From positions 1 to 64,000 of the forward strand of contig NZ_PVTE01000006.1 in NCBI RefSeq assembly GCF_003002825.1: a DNA stretch of 64,000 bases, read 5' to 3'. Origin of the DNA: Spirosoma oryzae (GTDB lineage: Bacteria > Bacteroidota > Bacteroidia > Cytophagales > Spirosomataceae). Each line of letters starts with the position of its first letter. Position 1 is the stretch's first letter. The notes under the pieces are model-generated. The model searched no databases. It was not told the DNA's origin and saw only the letters and a program-made list of their open reading frames with translations. Shown here piece by piece: positions 7,126 to 12,835 of the stretch. Both the position numbers and the translations under genes were made by a program.

Positions 7126-7290
7126 TTAGGCTTTCATGGTGAGGTATCCCATGCCGACGCACCACGTAATCGCTGAGTGTCGCTTGCTGATGTTGCGACC
7201 CGTATGTGACTTCCATATCTGGCGGGCGGTATTTTCGCTGATGTTGCGAAAGAAGTGCCGTTCCGCATCGGTCCATTTGATTGGCTCCAT
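7126..7290 (-). CDS. 54-residue HTH-like small protein
   Basis: A short reading frame: ATG at 7288-7290 and TAA at 7126-7128. The product starts MEPIKWTDAERHFFR and continues with NTARQIWKSHTGRN and SKRHSAITWCVGMGYL. The pattern of W...E..F.......R.I........S..AI resembles small Myb/HTH-type DNA-binding proteins that recognise by a helix after an acidic one. The start lies 17 nt after the stop of the previous gene, with TTTTGATTAG in between, as at other junctions here. It ends just upstream of the start of the winged-helix gene. Probably real. Confidence 0.6.
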   Translation of the reverse strand: MEPIKWTDAERHFFRNISENTARQIWKSHTGRNISKRHSAITWCVGMGYLTMKA

Positions 7291-7307
7291 TTGAGTAAGA
7301 GTTTTGA

Positions 7308-7538
7308 TTAGAAAGGGGTAGTCTTCTCTGATGACTCTGATCGTTTCATGCCTGAGATCAGAGTCTGTATTAGTTCGGGATTTTCTTTGACCACGAACAA
7401 TTGATTGCTTGTCGTTCTGATAACGGAGCCACCGGGATACTCGACCGAAGCGCGGAAGTAAACGACCTGACCAGGGTTAATATAGACTGGCCCTTCGCTT
7501 TCTTCATTGGCGTGGGTGACACAGATGAATTGATTCAT
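7308..7538 (-). CDS. Small beta-rich phage protein
   Basis: A 76-residue protein: MNQFICVTHANEE, then GPVYINPGQVVYF, GSVIRTTSNQLFVVKENPELIQTLI. The layout of short beta strands with an INP turn and a final V-K-E helix resembles small FlbD-like proteins, but the match is by pattern only. It is the first gene after the structured leader and putative promoter at 7561-7756, so it may head a separate transcript covering 7538 to 90. The TAA stop is embedded in the junction motif TTTTGATTAG. Confidence 0.6.
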   Translation of the reverse strand: MNQFICVTHANEESEGPVYINPGQVVYFRASVEYPGGSVIRTTSNQLFVVKENPELIQTLISGMKRSESSEKTTPF

Positions 7539-7560
7539 GGCTTGGATGGGACAAAAAGAA

Positions 7561-7634
7561 TCCCCCTGTAGTGTGTGTCGTCTGGCGGACGAAAGCTGCG
7601 GAGAGGCCGACAGCTAACACACACTACAGGGGGA
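7561..7634. ncRNA. Perfect 18-bp inverted repeat enclosing two hairpins (three-way junction leader)
   Basis: Arms 7561-7578 (TCCCCCTGTAGTGTGTGT) and 7617-7634 are exact reverse complements. The 38-nt interior folds into two further hairpins: CGTC/GACG (7579-7582 with 7588-7591) and AGCTG/CAGCT (7594-7598 with 7611-7615) with an inner CGG/CCG. Together they make a three-way junction. It lies 23 nt before the start of the gene at 7538. On the minus strand TTCTTTTT follows, so a terminator or attenuator is possible. It could also be a small mobile palindrome. The RNA label is inference. Confidence 0.5.
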
Positions 7635-7709
7635 TCATGTATGGTCGATACCTGAACTCCTGTCTTTCTTCCTCTCCTGTATGTACTCCGCAATTGCCAG
7701 TTGCGTATC

Positions 7710-7717
7710 CAAATATA
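7710..7717 (-). promoter_or_regulatory. -7 box of putative second early promoter
   Basis: On the minus strand these bases read TATATTTG, a perfect Bacteroidota TAnnTTTG box. Transcription would start near 7704, leaving a leader of about 165 nt that contains the three-way hairpin. No clear TTG lies at the expected -33 position; instead the operator-like palindrome 7737-7756 is there. Confidence 0.5.
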
Positions 7718-7736
7718 CAACTTAAAGGTAGAATAG

Positions 7737-7756
7737 TTTCTACTTATAAATAGAAA
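7737..7756. promoter_or_regulatory. Putative repressor operator (near-palindrome)
   Basis: TTTCTACTTATAAATAGAAA is a 20-bp near-palindrome. Its left half, read on the other strand, is TAAGTAGAAA, which is exactly the word found in the direct repeats before the repressor gene (12102-12111). Directly beside it, CAACTTAAAGGTAGAAT (7718-7734) nearly repeats CAACTTAAAAGTAGAAA at 12118-12134. The shared words point to one regulator, probably the S24-type repressor, acting at both places. Confidence 0.55.
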
Positions 7757-7771
7757 TCGAAGTTAAAATTT

Positions 7772-8230
7772 TTAGAATGCTTTTAGTCCGAGCGATCTCA
7801 GGTAGTGGACCACACTTCCCGCATCGAATGGAACCGAATCATACATCGAATCGCCGCTATATTCGTCTTTATGTTCCGTGAAGCAATCTATAAACCCGTT
7901 TTCGTAAACGTGCATCTCGTACTCGGCGAGCTTTAGTTTTACCCTCCGTGTACCCTTCTTCCCGAAGGGCATATCGCAGTCCAGCTTTGACTGCTCTTGG
8001 TCTACCTGCCCTTTCACGTAGTTGCCCAACGCCAGATTCCATGCCGTTTGCCACTGCCCGTTCGTAACATCGAACAGGTCAATCGGTGGGATAGGGGCCA
8101 TGTGCTGATTGTAGTACGCCCGCATGGCGGCTTCAACTTCACCACGCATGTCTGACTCGTGCTGGTTATTAAGTACCTGCCACGAATGGCTGGACAGACA
8201 CTCGCTCAGAATCTGATCGACAGTTTTCAT
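7772..8230 (-). CDS. Phage protein of unknown function
   Basis: A 152-residue soluble protein. The N-terminal half is helical (DQILSECLSSHSWQVL, then VEAAMRAYYNQH), and the C-terminal half has beta character with VKLKLAEYEMHVYENGFIDCF. No family recognised. The gene is the last of the upstream cluster before the putative promoter/leader region 7561-7756. It starts 6 nt after the previous gene, across a TGATTAA junction. Confidence 0.6.
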   Translation of the reverse strand: MKTVDQILSECLSSHSWQVLNNQHESDMRGEVEAAMRAYYNQHMAPIPPIDLFDVTNGQWQTAWNLALGNYVKGQVDQEQSKLDCDMPFGKKGTRRVKLKLAEYEMHVYENGFIDCFTEHKDEYSGDSMYDSVPFDAGSVVHYLRSLGLKAF

Positions 8231-8236
8231 AGATGA

Positions 8237-8710
8237 TTAATTGTTGTGTACTACAGATACAGGAGTGAACGGATGCTCAGTGAAGTAGATGCCCATCTCC
8301 CGGTCCCCTGCTTCCAGGATGAGCCGCCAGTAGGGTTTGTTCTGAACCAGTACCGGGCGTTGTTCAGGCATGACGTAGCTGCACAGCATCGACGGGTTGA
8401 TCCAGATTTTGTAGGGGGCGCACTCATCGAGCGATGGTTCGGGCAGGTCCAACTCATCGGCCAGACTCGACTGGTTCGGATCGAAGAACATCACCCCCTC
8501 GATCCATCCTTTTGGCTTGGGCAAGGTGGTTGGTGTCGAAGCCAGTATCCTGCCATCGAGCGAGAATACGTTATGGTGTTTGACCCCGTTGTACTCGGCG
8601 AAGTCAACCGACTCGTGAATGATACCGATATTTGCCATGTGAACGTAGGTGATCGTCTCACCGTTGGCGTCGAGCAGGGCAAAGAAGTGTCCGATGTGTG
8701 GGCTTTTCAT
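8237..8710 (-). CDS. Phage protein of unknown function
   Basis: A 157-residue protein starting MKSPHIGHFFALLDANGE. The frame is open to 8815 but that part overlaps the next gene and has unlikely composition; the ATG at 8710 overlaps the TAA of the upstream gene as TAATG, a usual coupling in this operon. The product is beta-rich with segments ETITYVHMANIGI and PYWRLILEAGDREMGIYF. Its final region reads as a small beta sandwich, but I recognise no family. Confidence 0.6.
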   Translation of the reverse strand: MKSPHIGHFFALLDANGETITYVHMANIGIIHESVDFAEYNGVKHHNVFSLDGRILASTPTTLPKPKGWIEGVMFFDPNQSSLADELDLPEPSLDECAPYKIWINPSMLCSYVMPEQRPVLVQNKPYWRLILEAGDREMGIYFTEHPFTPVSVVHNN

Positions 8711-8988
8711 TAGAATAGAACTTGACTGGGTAATGGGTTGACAATGATCTGATCGAGGTTGGGCCGCAGGACCGAGTTGCAAAACTCCTTGTAGGTCAGG
8801 TTGAACTTGCGCCACGGATCGCGGCAGGGGCGGGTATCAGTCGAGAATCGGTAGAAGATGAACTGATCGCCAACCTGATCGACGACGATGCGCCACTGCC
8901 GTGGCGTAATGTGCTGGTGGTGCAGGTTGGAGTAGTAGAGAGTATCCCCCGCCTGGATGCCATGCTTATTCATGGGCGGGAGTGACAC
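8710..8988 (-). CDS. Small phage protein sharing a motif with the protein at 90-530
   Basis: A 92-residue protein (or 87 if the second Met, at 8973, is used). It begins with a beta-barrel-like part (GIQAGDTLYYSNL, then QWRIVVDQVGDQFIFYRF) and ends with RKFNLTYKEFCNSVL, which resembles KRFNLSHRELCSRI in the 90-530 product. So both carry a common C-terminal module. Function unknown. It overlaps the end of the pentapeptide-repeat gene by about 8-23 nt. Confidence 0.6.
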   Translation of the reverse strand: MSLPPMNKHGIQAGDTLYYSNLHHQHITPRQWRIVVDQVGDQFIFYRFSTDTRPCRDPWRKFNLTYKEFCNSVLRPNLDQIIVNPLPSQVLF

Positions 8989-9655
8989 CTGTTAGCCGGA
9001 TAAACTCATCTATCCACTCAACGGTAAGTTTGACAATTGGCGAATTATCTGGTGTCTCGCCCGGCTTGATCGCAAGAAACCAGCGTTCAATGGGTGACGA
9101 TGAGTCAACCGGCATACCGGATAGCTTAACCGTTTCGATTGAAACCTGACGAACGTTACACAGCGTACCAACCAAACAGGCACAATCACCACTGTACACC
9201 GACCCGTTGACCCGACCTTCTTTAAGTGCTGACAAAAGGCCCGGCACTTCATGTATGGCGTACAGCAATACGGCGAATAGGTCGTGCTTAATGGTTCTCA
9301 GGTCGGCACCGCTCAGGTCGGCATCGCTCAGGTCGGCACCGCGCAGGTCGGCATCGCTCAGGTCGGCACCGCTCAGGTCGGCACCGCTCAGGTCGGCATC
9401 GCTCAGGTCGGCACCGCTCAGGTTGGCACCGCTCAGGTCGGCACCGCTCAGGTCGGCATCGCTCAGGTCGGCACCGCTCAGGTTGGCACCGCTCAGGTTG
9501 GCACCGCTCAGGTTGGCACCGCTCAGGTTGGCACCGCGCAGGTTGGCATTCTGTCGAATGCCCTCACGAATTGTTAAAATAAGATTATTGTCTTCGGCAG
9601 AATGCTCGAACAATACGTCACCTGTGTAGCGGTGTTTGATTTGGATGGTCTTCAT
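8966..9655 (-). CDS. Pentapeptide-repeat phage protein
   Basis: A 229-residue protein starting MKTIQIKHRYTG; an upstream extension to 9733 is rejected because it runs into the next gene. Residues 1-36 are a beta-rich N-terminal unit (TIQIKHRYTGDVLFEH) seen in many phage pentapeptide proteins. Residues about 37-121 are 17 near-perfect A(D/N)LSG/ADLSD pentapeptides, which fold into a right-handed quadrilateral beta-helix. The C-terminal about 105 residues (DLFAVLLYAIHEVPGLLSAL, then GDCACLVGTLCNV) form a separate domain. Some pentapeptide proteins mimic DNA and bind gyrase; nothing here shows that this one does. Confidence 0.85.
   Translation of the reverse strand: MKTIQIKHRYTGDVLFEHSAEDNNLILTIREGIRQNANLRGANLSGANLSGANLSGANLSGADLSDADLSGADLSGANLSGADLSDADLSGADLSGADLSDADLRGADLSDADLSGADLRTIKHDLFAVLLYAIHEVPGLLSALKEGRVNGSVYSGDCACLVGTLCNVRQVSIETVKLSGMPVDSSSPIERWFLAIKPGETPDNSPIVKLTVEWIDEFIRLTGVTPAHE
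9293..9548. repeat. 15-bp tandem repeat array within the pentapeptide gene
   Basis: About seventeen 15-bp units of the form CTCAGGTCGGCACCG follow each other. Units differ only at a few bases (ACCG/ATCG, GTCGG/GTTGG, CTCAG/CGCAG). The near identity at DNA level, beyond what the peptide needs, suggests recent expansion by slippage or unequal exchange, and copy number may vary between strains. Confidence 0.85.
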
Positions 9656-9668
9656 AGTATAAAATTGA

Positions 9669-10007
9669 TTAGCAAAAATTCTGTTTCTCCCATAGCCCCT
9701 GCTCGCGCTCGTCCCAGTCAGGGGTGCGGTCATCGTCAGGGTCTTCGTCGGCTTTTCGCACCTGGGTTATCCACTGCCAACCAGTGACCGGGTGGTGCTC
9801 GACTACGTAGTACTGCTCACCGATGCTGTAGTTCGAGGGATGATCGCCACCTTGGCTGACGACTGCCAGCGCATCATCGAAGTCGACGCCGCACCTGGAT
9901 TCGTACCATTCAGCCAGCCGGATAATGTCGCGCTCGTCCATGCTGGAGGGGAACACCAGCAGTAGCTGGCTGGCTGATGTTCCTGCTCCGTGGTTAGGCT
10001 GGCACAT
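9669..10007 (-). CDS. Phage protein of unknown function
   Basis: A 112-residue protein when started at MCQPNHGAG (10007); the frame is open to 10028, and MDERDII at 9941 is another candidate. The core is WYESRCGVDFDDALAVV, then GEQYYVVEHHPVTGWQWI, and an acidic stretch DEDPDDDRTPDWDE near the end. Acidic tails can mimic DNA, but no family is recognised. The stop TAA is embedded in AATTGATTAG (9663-9672). Confidence 0.55.
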   Translation of the reverse strand: MCQPNHGAGTSASQLLLVFPSSMDERDIIRLAEWYESRCGVDFDDALAVVSQGGDHPSNYSIGEQYYVVEHHPVTGWQWITQVRKADEDPDDDRTPDWDEREQGLWEKQNFC

Positions 10008-10374
10008 TGGTATGGGTGGGTAGCGCAAAGACTTCCACGCAGGAAATCCGGTCGTCAGCAGCGGCCAGGTCAGCTTCGTTCCGCGTCTTGAAGAGCGGAG
10101 CGCCCGCGTTCACGTTGATAAAACCCAGCGATTTGGGTGGGTTCTCGACCAGGATCAGGTTGGTATCTTCCGTGCTGGCCCCCGAGTAGAGGCCGTCCGG
10201 CCCCCAGACGATGACGTTGTCGCTGCCCGCAATCTTTCCTACCACCGGAAAGGCTCCGCCACCTGTCACGGTAAAGAGGGTAGCCAGCTTGCCGGACTTG
10301 GTTTCGACATGGTAGTCGCCGAGCATGGCAACGTCTTCATTGTACGCTTGTACACTAAATGGTTTGGTGTTCAT
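9994..10374 (-). CDS. Conserved phage protein of unknown function
   Basis: A 126-residue beta-rich protein. Segments KPFSVQAYNEDVAML, FPVVGKIAGSDNVIVWGPDGLY and a following acidic turn have the layout of a small protein often found in phage early operons (a-v-tR-G..V.iv, then PV.G.i.....v..W..dG.Y). I cannot name a function. Two AATTGATTA motifs stand before the start; the gene overlaps the next one by 14 nt if that starts at 10007. Confidence 0.6.
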   Translation of the reverse strand: MNTKPFSVQAYNEDVAMLGDYHVETKSGKLATLFTVTGGGAFPVVGKIAGSDNVIVWGPDGLYSGASTEDTNLILVENPPKSLGFINVNAGAPLFKTRNEADLAAADDRISCVEVFALPTHTNVPA

Positions 10375-10383
10375 GGTTTATAG

Positions 10384-10405
10384 AATTGATTAGGTAATTG
10401 ATTAA
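10384..10405. repeat. Tandem pair of the element's gene-junction motif with embedded stop codon
   Basis: AATTGATTAG (10384-10393) and AATTGATTAA (10396-10405) lie between two minus-strand genes. The stop codon TAA of the upstream gene (10402-10404) is part of the second copy. The same arrangement is seen at 1630, 7308, 8237 and 9669. Confidence 0.7.
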
Positions 10406-10689
10406 GTTGTTTCTGTCATTGCACTGATCGTGAACTGGGCAGAGTGGTGCTGCTCCAGACAGTAGACACTCCAGAGTTCCAGCCCACCGACCTCGGTGTC
10501 GGCTACCGGGTGGCTCGCGGCAATCTTGTAGTACTTGCCATCCTCTTCGGAGTAGAAGGTGAACGACTTGGGTTTACTGATGTCCGTCTCCTGCCCCCGC
10601 AGCAACGGCCCCTGAAAGAACGCCCGCCGCCGCATCCCGTAGAAGACGAACCAGTACTCCTGATTAGGTATTGCTTCGCTGGCTTTCAT
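10402..10689 (-). CDS. Phage protein of unknown function
   Basis: A 95-residue protein from MKASEAIPNQEYWFVFYGMRRRAFFQG. The open frame continues to 10752, but ATG 10689 overlaps the upstream stop as ATGA, so I take that as the start. It is rich in aromatic residues and has a beta pattern, including FTFYSEEDGKYYKIAASHP and LWSVYCLEQHH. No family recognised. Confidence 0.6.
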   Translation of the reverse strand: MKASEAIPNQEYWFVFYGMRRRAFFQGPLLRGQETDISKPKSFTFYSEEDGKYYKIAASHPVADTEVGGLELWSVYCLEQHHSAQFTISAMTETT

Positions 10690-10967
10690 GGAAATAGCCA
10701 AGGATAATTTGTTGATAGGTATACTTCCAGTTGACAGTACTCTAAATCCCATCCAAGTAGTGAATGCGCTTCTGCAATTGCTTTAGCTTTTGGTAGAGTT
10801 AAGGCTTCGTATTTTTTTCCACCAGGGCATTGCAATGTAAACTTGGCCGTGTTTTCGTCAAACTTTACCAAAGCATCTCCGAACAAGTATGGTTTATCCC
10901 ACTCGTCTGATGACGCATAACGTTCTATGGTCGACAATAGTGGAGTTGGTAAGTCTGTTAGCTTCAT
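10686..10967 (-). CDS. Small phage protein of unknown function
   Basis: A 93-residue protein. It opens with a helical segment LPTPLLSTIERYASSDEW, continues with LVKFDENTAKFTLQCPGG, a two-strand hairpin, and a helix TLPKAKAIAEAHSLLGW. No family recognised. It overlaps the upstream 49-residue membrane gene and the downstream gene by ATGA, so translational coupling is likely. Confidence 0.6.
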   Translation of the reverse strand: MKLTDLPTPLLSTIERYASSDEWDKPYLFGDALVKFDENTAKFTLQCPGGKKYEALTLPKAKAIAEAHSLLGWDLEYCQLEVYLSTNYPWLFP

Positions 10968-11113
10968 GGCTGGTCTGCGTTAAGGAAACGAATGATGCCG
11001 GAGACGACACCGAAGGCGAGTAGACAACAAAGGATCGACGCCTTTGGGAACATGGTGAGTACCAACATTCCGAGTGTGATAACAATGATGATAGACAGGA
11101 TAAAGCGTAGCAT
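10964..11113 (-). CDS. 49-residue membrane protein
   Basis: A short reading frame from ATG 11113 to TGA 10964. The product has two hydrophobic segments: FILSIIIVITLGMLVLTMF (about 4-22) and ILCCLLAFGVVSGII (about 27-41), separated by a PKAS turn, so it should be a two-pass inner-membrane hairpin. The ATGA overlap with the next gene supports its reality. Small phage membrane hairpins include holin-like and exclusion proteins, but position in an early cluster without a lysin does not allow a choice. Confidence 0.6.
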   Translation of the reverse strand: MLRFILSIIIVITLGMLVLTMFPKASILCCLLAFGVVSGIIRFLNADQP

Positions 11114-11134
11114 AATTAGGTGTGTTGGTGTATA

Positions 11135-11371
11135 CTATTGATTAGATTCGGTAGAACAAAGTCGGCAACTGCGCCCCTGTTTGAGCGATGCTTGCAGTAT
11201 TTTGGTAACACTCGCCTGGTTGATGCCGTCGAAGAGGATGGGGGCGGTCATATCAATGCCATCGTCGTTTTTATAAACGGGGATACAGATGATGGCGTCG
11301 GCAGCAAACAGTGCTTTGGCTTCGGCAGTGGCGTCGGAGAGAAACTTGGCGTCGTTGGCGATTGGATTCAT
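11135..11371 (-). CDS. Small phage protein of unknown function
   Basis: A 78-residue protein with a helical start (DAKFLSDATAEAKALFAADA), a strand IICIPVYKND, and a helix QASVTKILQASL, ending CRLCSTESNQ. The CxxC near the end could bind metal, though only two cysteines are present there. No family recognised. The junction word TATTGATTAG overlaps its last codons. Confidence 0.55.
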   Translation of the reverse strand: MNPIANDAKFLSDATAEAKALFAADAIICIPVYKNDDGIDMTAPILFDGINQASVTKILQASLKQGRSCRLCSTESNQ

Positions 11372-11392
11372 TGGTTCTCGTAGGTTTGGTAG

Positions 11393-11722
11393 TTATTCAA
11401 AGAAGGAAAGGAAGGTGTGAACCGATTCCAGGCTGATACTATACCTGCCGTGGGTCAGTTCACTGGCCTTTAAAAAGTGGGTCGTCCCATTCTTGTCGAT
11501 CCGCCCGTTGCGTATCCAGTCGCGAACGCTGCGTGCCCGTATTCCGTACATAGCCGCCACCTCTTGGGTGTTGTAACGCAGGCGGGGGGTAGCCAGCTTT
11601 CGTTCGACGGCTTCGAGCTGGGCGATCAGCGGAGCGGTGGCCGCCGTCACCTCGCTGGCGATCAGTTCCCGCAGTTGGTCGCCAGCGAGTATGACCATAG
11701 GCGGGTAAGTGGAATTACTCAT
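11393..11722 (-). CDS. Excisionase-like HTH protein
   Basis: A 109-residue protein started at MSNSTYPPM, where ATG 11722 overlaps the upstream stop as ATGA. Residues about 20-50 form a helix (LRELIASEVTAATAPLIAQLEAVERKL). Residues about 55-80 are a MerR/excisionase-type HTH: YNTQEVAAMYGIRARSVRDWIRNGRI, with the wing afterwards. Proteins of this HTH_17 group bind DNA, and excisionases are among them. The integrase lies 1.1 kb away, divergent, so a role in excision is plausible but not shown. Confidence 0.7.
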   Translation of the reverse strand: MSNSTYPPMVILAGDQLRELIASEVTAATAPLIAQLEAVERKLATPRLRYNTQEVAAMYGIRARSVRDWIRNGRIDKNGTTHFLKASELTHGRYSISLESVHTFLSFFE

Positions 11723-11982
11723 GCGGCCTGCGTGGTTTGAGTAGTCTCCCATGTTAGTGGGTCAAAGCCTTCGATCCACTTTACCTCCGACTCCCGAACC
11801 GGCGTTCGACCCGTCAGTCGATCCTTCCAGGCGTCGGGGTTATCGTTGGCCTCGGCGTCGATGTCGGGCCGAAACGTGGCGATCCATGCCCGGCGAATGA
11901 TGCGTTTGTGGTGGCGAACGTGGGCGAAATACGATCGCCGAAAGCGTTCAGTGTTCTGGTTTGGTTCTTCTCCCTGGCTCAT
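11719..11982 (-). CDS. First gene of the leftward early cluster, unknown function
   Basis: An 87-residue protein with a very basic N-terminal half (RFRRSYFAHVRHHKRIIRRAW) and an acidic, Trp-containing second half (DPLTWETTQTTQAA). It may bind nucleic acid. It is the first gene downstream of the leftward promoter in the repressor/early intergenic region. No family recognised. Confidence 0.55.
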   Translation of the reverse strand: MSQGEEPNQNTERFRRSYFAHVRHHKRIIRRAWIATFRPDIDAEANDNPDAWKDRLTGRTPVRESEVKWIEGFDPLTWETTQTTQAA

Positions 11983-12042
11983 GGTTAATACACATTAAAA
12001 CAAAACAGGTATAATTACGTACTCTTTTGTACTCTTTTGTAC

Positions 12043-12050
12043 TACCTTTG
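12043..12050 (+). promoter_or_regulatory. -7 box of putative repressor promoter
   Basis: TACCTTTG fits TAnnTTTG perfectly. Transcription would begin near 12056, giving a leader of about 80 nt that includes the operator repeats. Just upstream, ACTCTTTTGT is directly repeated twice (12021-12040). No TTG with standard spacing is seen, so the upstream half of the promoter is weak or differently spaced. Confidence 0.5.
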
Positions 12051-12089
12051 CACTGTGCTTACACGTATAACACACTACATTTATACTCC

Positions 12090-12138
12090 AAAGTACGCTA
12101 ATAAGTAGAAATTAATCAACTTAAAAGTAGAAATTAAT
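12090..12138. promoter_or_regulatory. Operator direct repeats and leftward early promoter
   Basis: AAGTAGAAATTAAT occurs at 12103-12116 and 12125-12138, exactly 22 bp (two helical turns) apart; the second covers the repressor start codon. On the minus strand, TTG (12117-12119) and a TACTTTG box (12095-12089) with about 21 nt between them could form the leftward early promoter, with one repeat in its spacer. A repressor bound here would block the early operon and the start of its own gene. The half-site recurs in the palindrome at 7737-7756. Confidence 0.6.
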
Positions 12139-12832
12139 GGCAGTAACTATGAAAGCGGAGTCAACAGATCGACCCATAACCAATTTTGAGCGGGTGATGC
12201 GGCAGATTCTGGCTGAAAAGCGCATGAGTCTCACCGAAGCTGCCCGATTATTAGGCTACCGAACCACTCAGGGGTTCTCATCGCTACTGGCAACGGGGAA
12301 CCCGCAGCTCGAAACGTTGCTGAATATTGCCGACAAGCTGGACGTGGCACTGACGAGCCTAATTTCCAGGATCGAGGGGTTGCCCTTTGAGGTTGTCCGG
12401 CGTTCAGAGGAAGTGTTTACCGTACCCTATGTACCGGCAGGAAAGATGCCGGACTTTGTCAACAACCCGTCCGTGTCGCTGCACGCCATGCCCCGCTATC
12501 CGGTGGCGAAGTCTGCCTTTCAGGGTAAGCCAGCCCAGGAACCCGATCAGTACGTGGCGCTCGAAGTGGTTGGATCGAACATGCTACCTGCCCTGCCTGC
12601 CCGCTCGGTGGTGCTGGCAAAGTCGATCGGCGAGAAGGAGTGGGACCATCTGGACCGGGGTATCTACGCGATCCTGACGCCCGACGAGATGCGTCTGGCC
12701 GAAACGTCGAGCGACGAGAGCAGCGAGCTGGTGCTCAACTCGACAAACGGGCGTTACGGTACGGTTCATCTGCTGAAAGACGAGATTAAGTACGTGGCGA
12801 AGGTGGTGGGTTCGTTAGAACGTAGCGTGTAG
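12137..12832 (+). CDS. Phage repressor, HTH plus S24-like domain
   Basis: A 231-residue protein. An XRE-type HTH occupies about residues 16-70 (RVMRQILAEKRMSLTEAARLLGY, then GFSSLLATGNPQLETLLNIADKL). The C-terminal part (about 130-225) resembles the LexA/CI S24 fold: YVALEVVGSNMLPALPARSVVLAKSIG, then DRGIYAILTPDEMRLAE. In self-cleaving members the motif is G(D/N)SM with Ser and a Lys before the R-L; here it reads GSNM and no Lys is visible at the usual place, so the serine-lysine dyad appears to be missing. It would then be a non-cleaving repressor, and induction would need another signal. Operators overlap its start. Confidence 0.8.
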   Translation: MAVTMKAESTDRPITNFERVMRQILAEKRMSLTEAARLLGYRTTQGFSSLLATGNPQLETLLNIADKLDVALTSLISRIEGLPFEVVRRSEEVFTVPYVPAGKMPDFVNNPSVSLHAMPRYPVAKSAFQGKPAQEPDQYVALEVVGSNMLPALPARSVVLAKSIGEKEWDHLDRGIYAILTPDEMRLAETSSDESSELVLNSTNGRYGTVHLLKDEIKYVAKVVGSLERSV

Positions 12833-12835
12833 ATT

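Noticed and set aside
7561-7634. Integron attC site or tRNA
   Set aside because: The core-site bases of attC (GTTRRRY/RYYYAAC at the ends) are missing, and the fold lacks an anticodon arm and the T-loop sequence.
9293-9548. CRISPR array
   Set aside because: The repeats are 15 bp in direct tandem with no spacers and are coding.
9207-9629. Plus-strand frames through the pentapeptide array (repeats of LRSAP or GTAQV)
   Set aside because: They are antisense images of the 15-bp repeats; the minus-strand frame encodes a known domain type with a normal N- and C-terminus.
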